A stretch of 8,216 nt of DNA from the NCBI GenBank assembly GCA_023414155.1, contig JAEZOG010000171.1, positions 1-8,216 of the forward strand, given 5' to 3'. The translations under genes were made by a program, and so were the position numbers. The notes under the pieces are model-generated. The model was given only the letters and a program-made list of their open reading frames with translations, was not told where the DNA came from and did not search any database. Below, piece by piece: positions 5,823-8,216 of this stretch; the stretch's first letter is position 1, and every line of letters begins with the position of its first letter. Origin of the DNA: Cyanobacteria bacterium OH_CFB_184 (GTDB lineage Bacteria > Cyanobacteriota > Vampirovibrionia > Gastranaerophilales > Gastranaerophilaceae).

Positions 5823-6619
5823 TAGAACAGTTTTAACTGAATCCTTTCACCTAACTGTACTGTGTCTATTACGTCTTCTAGTCTTCTTTCTTTTATCTCT
5901 ATTACTTGTGATGTTTCTATGATTTCTTCTATTTTTTCAGTTTCCGCTTCATGTTCATTATTTAGTTCCTGCAGTTTTACATACCAGTTGTTAATAAAAA
6001 ACATTGGTGTATATAATTCAGCTTTAAATTTCTGGGCTAAAGTATCACCTAATATTACTTTTGCAGGGATTCCTAATAGTGATAGTTGAATGTATGTCAT
6101 TTTAAAACAATTTTCATCGATATCTATGGCTTCAACATATAATTTCTTTTGGTAGTTAAAGCCATATTTCATAATTGTTTGAGCAAAAGCTATTACCATT
6201 CCCCCACTACCTGAACAAGGTTCCGATAATGTTATATAGTTTTTGTGCTTTAACTCTTCTTTTAAGTTGTACCCCGTAATCTCTGACATCATTTTACTGA
6301 CGTGATATGGAGTAAAAAACTGACCTTTGTAACTGCTGCCCATATCATTAGATGAAAATACCAGACCTAAAAAGTCGTGCATTTTATTTTCTAAAGCTTC
6401 TACCGTTATCGCAAACAGCTTACAAAATTTATCTAAGTCTTTTTTATTGTATTTTTTAGCTGTATTTAGGTATTTTTCCTCAAGTTCTTCTGACTTGTAA
6501 AAAGGTTGGGCTATTGAATAAGCAGTTAAACTCAGATAGTCACTGAATTTTTCTATTGTGCTTTTTGAAATATCTATACTTTGAAGTCTATTATTAAACT
6601 CTTTTACATAATCTTGCAT
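5822..6619 (-). CDS. Short N-6 DNA methylase-like protein of mobile elements
   Basis: This 265-residue protein has the HsdM/N-6 adenine methylase SAM-binding core. Visible are GQFFTPYHVS at 99-108 (motif X), EPCSGSGGM at 133-141 (motif I), AIDID at 164-168 (motif II region) and GDTL at 191-194. Where the catalytic (N/D/S)PP(Y/F) motif should follow, the sequence reads LYTPMFFINNW (202-212). I recall methylase-like proteins from Firmicute conjugative elements with TPM-F at this place, so this may be a family trait rather than damage. The tail is Glu-rich (215-250). ATG at 6619 has AGGAG (6629-6625) 5 bases upstream. No restriction nuclease or specificity subunit is in the window. SAM binding is likely; DNA methylation is unproven. 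Confidence 0.75.
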   Translation of the reverse strand: MQDYVKEFNNRLQSIDISKSTIEKFSDYLSLTAYSIAQPFYKSEELEEKYLNTAKKYNKKDLDKFCKLFAITVEALENKMHDFLGLVFSSNDMGSSYKGQFFTPYHVSKMMSEITGYNLKEELKHKNYITLSEPCSGSGGMVIAFAQTIMKYGFNYQKKLYVEAIDIDENCFKMTYIQLSLLGIPAKVILGDTLAQKFKAELYTPMFFINNWYVKLQELNNEHEAETEKIEEIIETSQVIEIKERRLEDVIDTVQLGERIQLKLF

Positions 6620-6632
6620 TATATCTCCTAAT

Positions 6633-6659
6633 AAAAAAGCCCTCAGCTGTCTGGGGGCT
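6633..6659 (-). terminator. Rho-independent terminator or attenuator between recombinase and methylase
   Basis: On the - strand a 9-bp stem, AGCCCCCAG (6659-6651) with CTGAGGGCT (6646-6638), contains one G-T pair and the loop ACAG, and is followed by TTTTTT (6638-6633). The stem begins at the recombinase stop codon. The methylase ribosome binding site (AGGAG) begins only 3 bases after the T-tract, so the hairpin sits in the methylase leader. Confidence 0.85.
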
Positions 6660-7258
6660 TATTGGCTAATCGTTTTAAGGTAGTTATATAAATTAGGTAC
6701 CGTAGTATTGAACTTTTTAGCTATTTCTACCTTTGGTACTCGTAATTCATTGAGGTATATTATTGATTCTTTATATGGATCAAGCTTTGATTTCCCTTTC
6801 TTTCCTTTTGGTCTTCCTAGCGGAAGACCTTTAGCTTTTCTTGATTGAAGAGCTTCTTTTGTTCTTAAACTTATTAAATCTCTTTCAAGCTGTGCAACAA
6901 GAGCAAATATGGTCGAAGTAATAATTGAGGTTATGCTTTTGTCATTGGTGCTAAAATTTTCTTTCAAAGAATAAATAATAAACCTTTGTTCTTTTGACAG
7001 ATTAATAATTTCAAGGATTTGACTAACTGATCTTGCTAATCTTGAAAGCTCTGGCACTATTAACACATCACCTTCTCTTAGTTTATTGATCAATGCTCCC
7101 AATTCCCTGTGTTTAAAGTTCATTTTCCCAGTTATTTTTTCCTCTATGAATTCCACATTCCCTAATCTGAGGGAATGCGCAAACTTGAGTACCTCAAGTT
7201 TGTTCTTTTCCGTATCTTGGTCTATTGTGCTTACTCTTAAATATGAATACGTTGTCAT
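6659..7258 (-). CDS. Small serine recombinase (resolvase/invertase family)
   Basis: This site-specific recombinase cuts and rejoins DNA through a serine-DNA link, for example to resolve multimers or invert segments. Its 199 residues fit the resolvase/invertase size. The N-terminal catalytic domain has YLRVSTIDQD with R8 and nucleophile S10, the LIVPELSRLARS block at 66-77 with R73 and R76, and the long helix around 110-140 (LERDLISLRTKEAL). The GLPLGRPKGKKGK linker at 144-156 leads to a C-terminal helix-turn-helix at about 161-195 (VPKVEIAKKFNTTVPNLYNYL). ATG at 7258 has AGGAGG (7269-7264) 5 bases upstream. It is too short to be a large serine integrase, so it probably did not mediate insertion at the tRNA. 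All key residues are intact. Confidence 0.92.
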   Translation of the reverse strand: MTTYSYLRVSTIDQDTEKNKLEVLKFAHSLRLGNVEFIEEKITGKMNFKHRELGALINKLREGDVLIVPELSRLARSVSQILEIINLSKEQRFIIYSLKENFSTNDKSITSIITSTIFALVAQLERDLISLRTKEALQSRKAKGLPLGRPKGKKGKSKLDPYKESIIYLNELRVPKVEIAKKFNTTVPNLYNYLKTISQ

Positions 7259-7402
7259 TTATGCCTCCTATCTGATTTTTTGCGTGATAATACAGGCAAT
7301 CAAATTAATGATTTACCTACTATATATACCTTAAAGCCTTTTGTATAAAGTAAAAAGGGTTGTTTTTATTTTATATCCGTATTTTTATGAAATCAACTTG
7401 TT
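7259..7402. other. Intergenic region between the JAMM gene and the recombinase
   Basis: These 144 bases hold the recombinase ribosome binding site. Possible - strand -10 elements (TATTAT, TATATA) are present, each with a poor -35. A loose dyad (7325-7347) runs from TATAC to GTATA around AAAGCCTTT, a size and form seen in serine-recombinase crossover sites. GTTG and CAAC near 7350-7400 could form a weak hairpin after the JAMM gene. None of these is strong. Confidence 0.3.
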
Positions 7403-7897
7403 TTATAACAAAATAGGTTTTGATTCAATATAGTAACAAAATGGGTTATTAGAAGCAGCTATTTGTTTATGCCCAGTAGTAGTTTCTATTCCATAATAGC
7501 ATTCTTCTTGTCCAATGATCAAAAGGAGTAAGAAATCAATCTCCATTTTGGATGTTTTTAATTGATTATGTATCATTTTTAGATCGCGTCCTGAAGGTCG
7601 AGGTTTCTTTTCATTATGAGTGTGCCATTCTCCTAAATATATTCTTTCACCATTAGTTTCCGTCCACCTATTATTTATGATCTCTTGGGCGGTTCCTCGA
7701 TCTCTTTCAAAACGAAACCAACCTCTTTTGTCTTTTGGTGATGGGTGGGTTAATTCATCAATTATCACATGTTGATCTGGCATTATTCTGCCTAAAATAA
7801 TCCCACCAGACTCTAAAGCTGGCAATTTTTGTTTGTATGACTCTATAAACAAGTTTATTTGTGATGGAACCAATAAAATATTTTCTTTTTTTATCAT
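7403..7897 (-). CDS. cap3: JAMM/JAB (Mov34/MPN) isopeptidase, Cap3-like
   Basis: This is a zinc metalloprotease of the JAMM family, which in type II CBASS (Cap3) removes the cyclase that Cap2 has attached to target proteins. At 164 residues it has the size of Cap3. The JAMM signature is complete: E29 in ESGGIILGR, then LGEWHTHNEKKPRPSGRD with H92, H94, S102 and D105, which fits H-x-H-x(10)-D. LGEWHTH and the preceding RFERDRG...I...W block match my memory of the TIGR02256 family (VC0181 of Vibrio cholerae, now known as Cap3). ATG at 7897 overlaps the upstream E1-like gene by ATGA with no clear ribosome binding site, indicating coupled translation. The JAMM call is firm. The Cap3 role is inferred from the E1 partner and gene order. 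Confidence 0.85.
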   Translation of the reverse strand: MIKKENILLVPSQINLFIESYKQKLPALESGGIILGRIMPDQHVIIDELTHPSPKDKRGWFRFERDRGTAQEIINNRWTETNGERIYLGEWHTHNEKKPRPSGRDLKMIHNQLKTSKMEIDFLLLLIIGQEECYYGIETTTGHKQIAASNNPFCYYIESKPILL

Positions 7898-8216
7898 AGT
7901 AACTGTTCAATCCTTGCTGTTAGAACATTTTTTCCTTTTACCCACCTGTAAATACTACTCTTTCTGTATTTGGATTGGGAAATATCTTTTATAATAAATG
8001 CTATATTATTTACAAAGGCAGATATGTCCAAGGTGCCATATGGAATATAAGTGCTTTGACATCCTGACTCTCGTTTTGTTTTTATTTCACCATCTTTCAC
8101 GATGGAATATTTATATATTAGATTGTTTTCTCTTATAGAATGTAATTTTTCAAATGAAATTGGATTTTCAGGTGATATATAAATTACGTGTCCAGCTTGC
8201 AAATATGCCTCTACCC
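7894..8216 (-). CDS. cap2: E1-like ThiF/Cap2-type protein, C-terminal end (5' part outside window)
   Basis: The frame stays open to the right edge (VEAYLQAGH...), so the TTG at 8202 is not the true start and this is the end of a longer protein. EAYLQAGHVIYISP looks like the last part of an E1/ThiF adenylation fold. RESGCQSTYIPYGTLDISAFV contains a cysteine 54 residues from the C-terminus. Cap2 of type II CBASS, an E2-E1 fusion of about 600 residues, has its E1 catalytic cysteine at about that distance from its end, as I recall. The nucleotide-binding motif, E2 domain and zinc site would be outside the window. The stop overlaps the JAMM start (ATGA). An unfused E1 of another bacterial ubiquitin-like operon is the main alternative. 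Identification rests on this short tail plus the neighbour. Confidence 0.6.
   Translation of the reverse strand, partial: VEAYLQAGHVIYISPENPISFEKLHSIRENNLIYKYSIVKDGEIKTKRESGCQSTYIPYGTLDISAFVNNIAFIIKDISQSKYRKSSIYRWVKGKNVLTARIEQLL

Noticed and set aside
5862..6089. + strand open frame of 75 codons opposite the methylase gene
   Set aside because: The Ser/Ile-rich product has no known motif and lies fully antisense to a well-supported gene; it is a reading-frame shadow.
6659..7258. Large serine integrase responsible for the tRNA insertion
   Set aside because: At 199 residues it lacks the zinc-ribbon and coiled-coil C-terminal domains of large serine integrases, and such enzymes rarely use tRNA genes.
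7086..7334. + strand open frame of 82 codons overlapping the recombinase start
   Set aside because: It is mostly antisense to conserved recombinase codons, and the product shows no motif or ribosome binding site.

Overview
The window looks like AT-rich chromosomal DNA (roughly one third G+C by eye) from a low-GC bacterium, into which a mobile element appears to have inserted beside a tRNA gene. The thiamine-phosphate synthase has a C-terminal half (AIG-x-ID, AGATRIAV) that reminds me of cyanobacterial ThiE. With the frequent TTG starts and the AT-richness, this makes a gut relative of cyanobacteria (Gastranaerophilales/Melainabacteria type) a reasonable guess. It is only a guess, because no rRNA or other marker gene is present.

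Left part (1-5025), chromosomal. On the + strand are the C-terminal part of a GH38-type alpha-mannosidase (cut by the left edge) and a complete non-hydrolysing UDP-GlcNAc 2-epimerase (wecB/mnaA). On the - strand follows a two-gene regulatory operon: an ECF-type sigma factor and its presumed membrane-bound zinc-finger anti-sigma factor. The anti-sigma stop codon abuts the wecB stop codon. After a 346-base divergent intergenic region with a long thiE leader come thiE and a tRNA-Glu(UUC) gene. The tRNA has a near-consensus promoter and a clear terminator.

Right part (5026-8216), accessory. Every gene is on the - strand, reading towards the tRNA. In transcription order they are: the C-terminal end of an E1-like (ThiF/Cap2-type) protein cut by the right edge; a JAMM/JAB isopeptidase of the Cap3 (TIGR02256, VC0181-like) type, overlapping it by ATGA; a small serine recombinase with a terminator at its stop codon; a short N-6 DNA methylase-like protein with no visible (N/D)PP(Y/F) motif; and a winged-helix protein resembling plasmid or phage replication initiators, overlapping the methylase by TAATG. 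About 100 bases inside the replication-like gene hold four related, partly palindromic ~21-bp repeats that look like intragenic iterons.

How it fits together: the recombinase, methylase and replication-like protein look like the backbone of a plasmid-like or integrative element lodged next to tRNA-Glu. The E1-JAB pair in the order E1 then JAB is the hallmark tail of a type II CBASS anti-phage operon. The CD-NTase and effector genes would then lie just beyond the right edge. That last step is inference: neither diagnostic gene is in the window.
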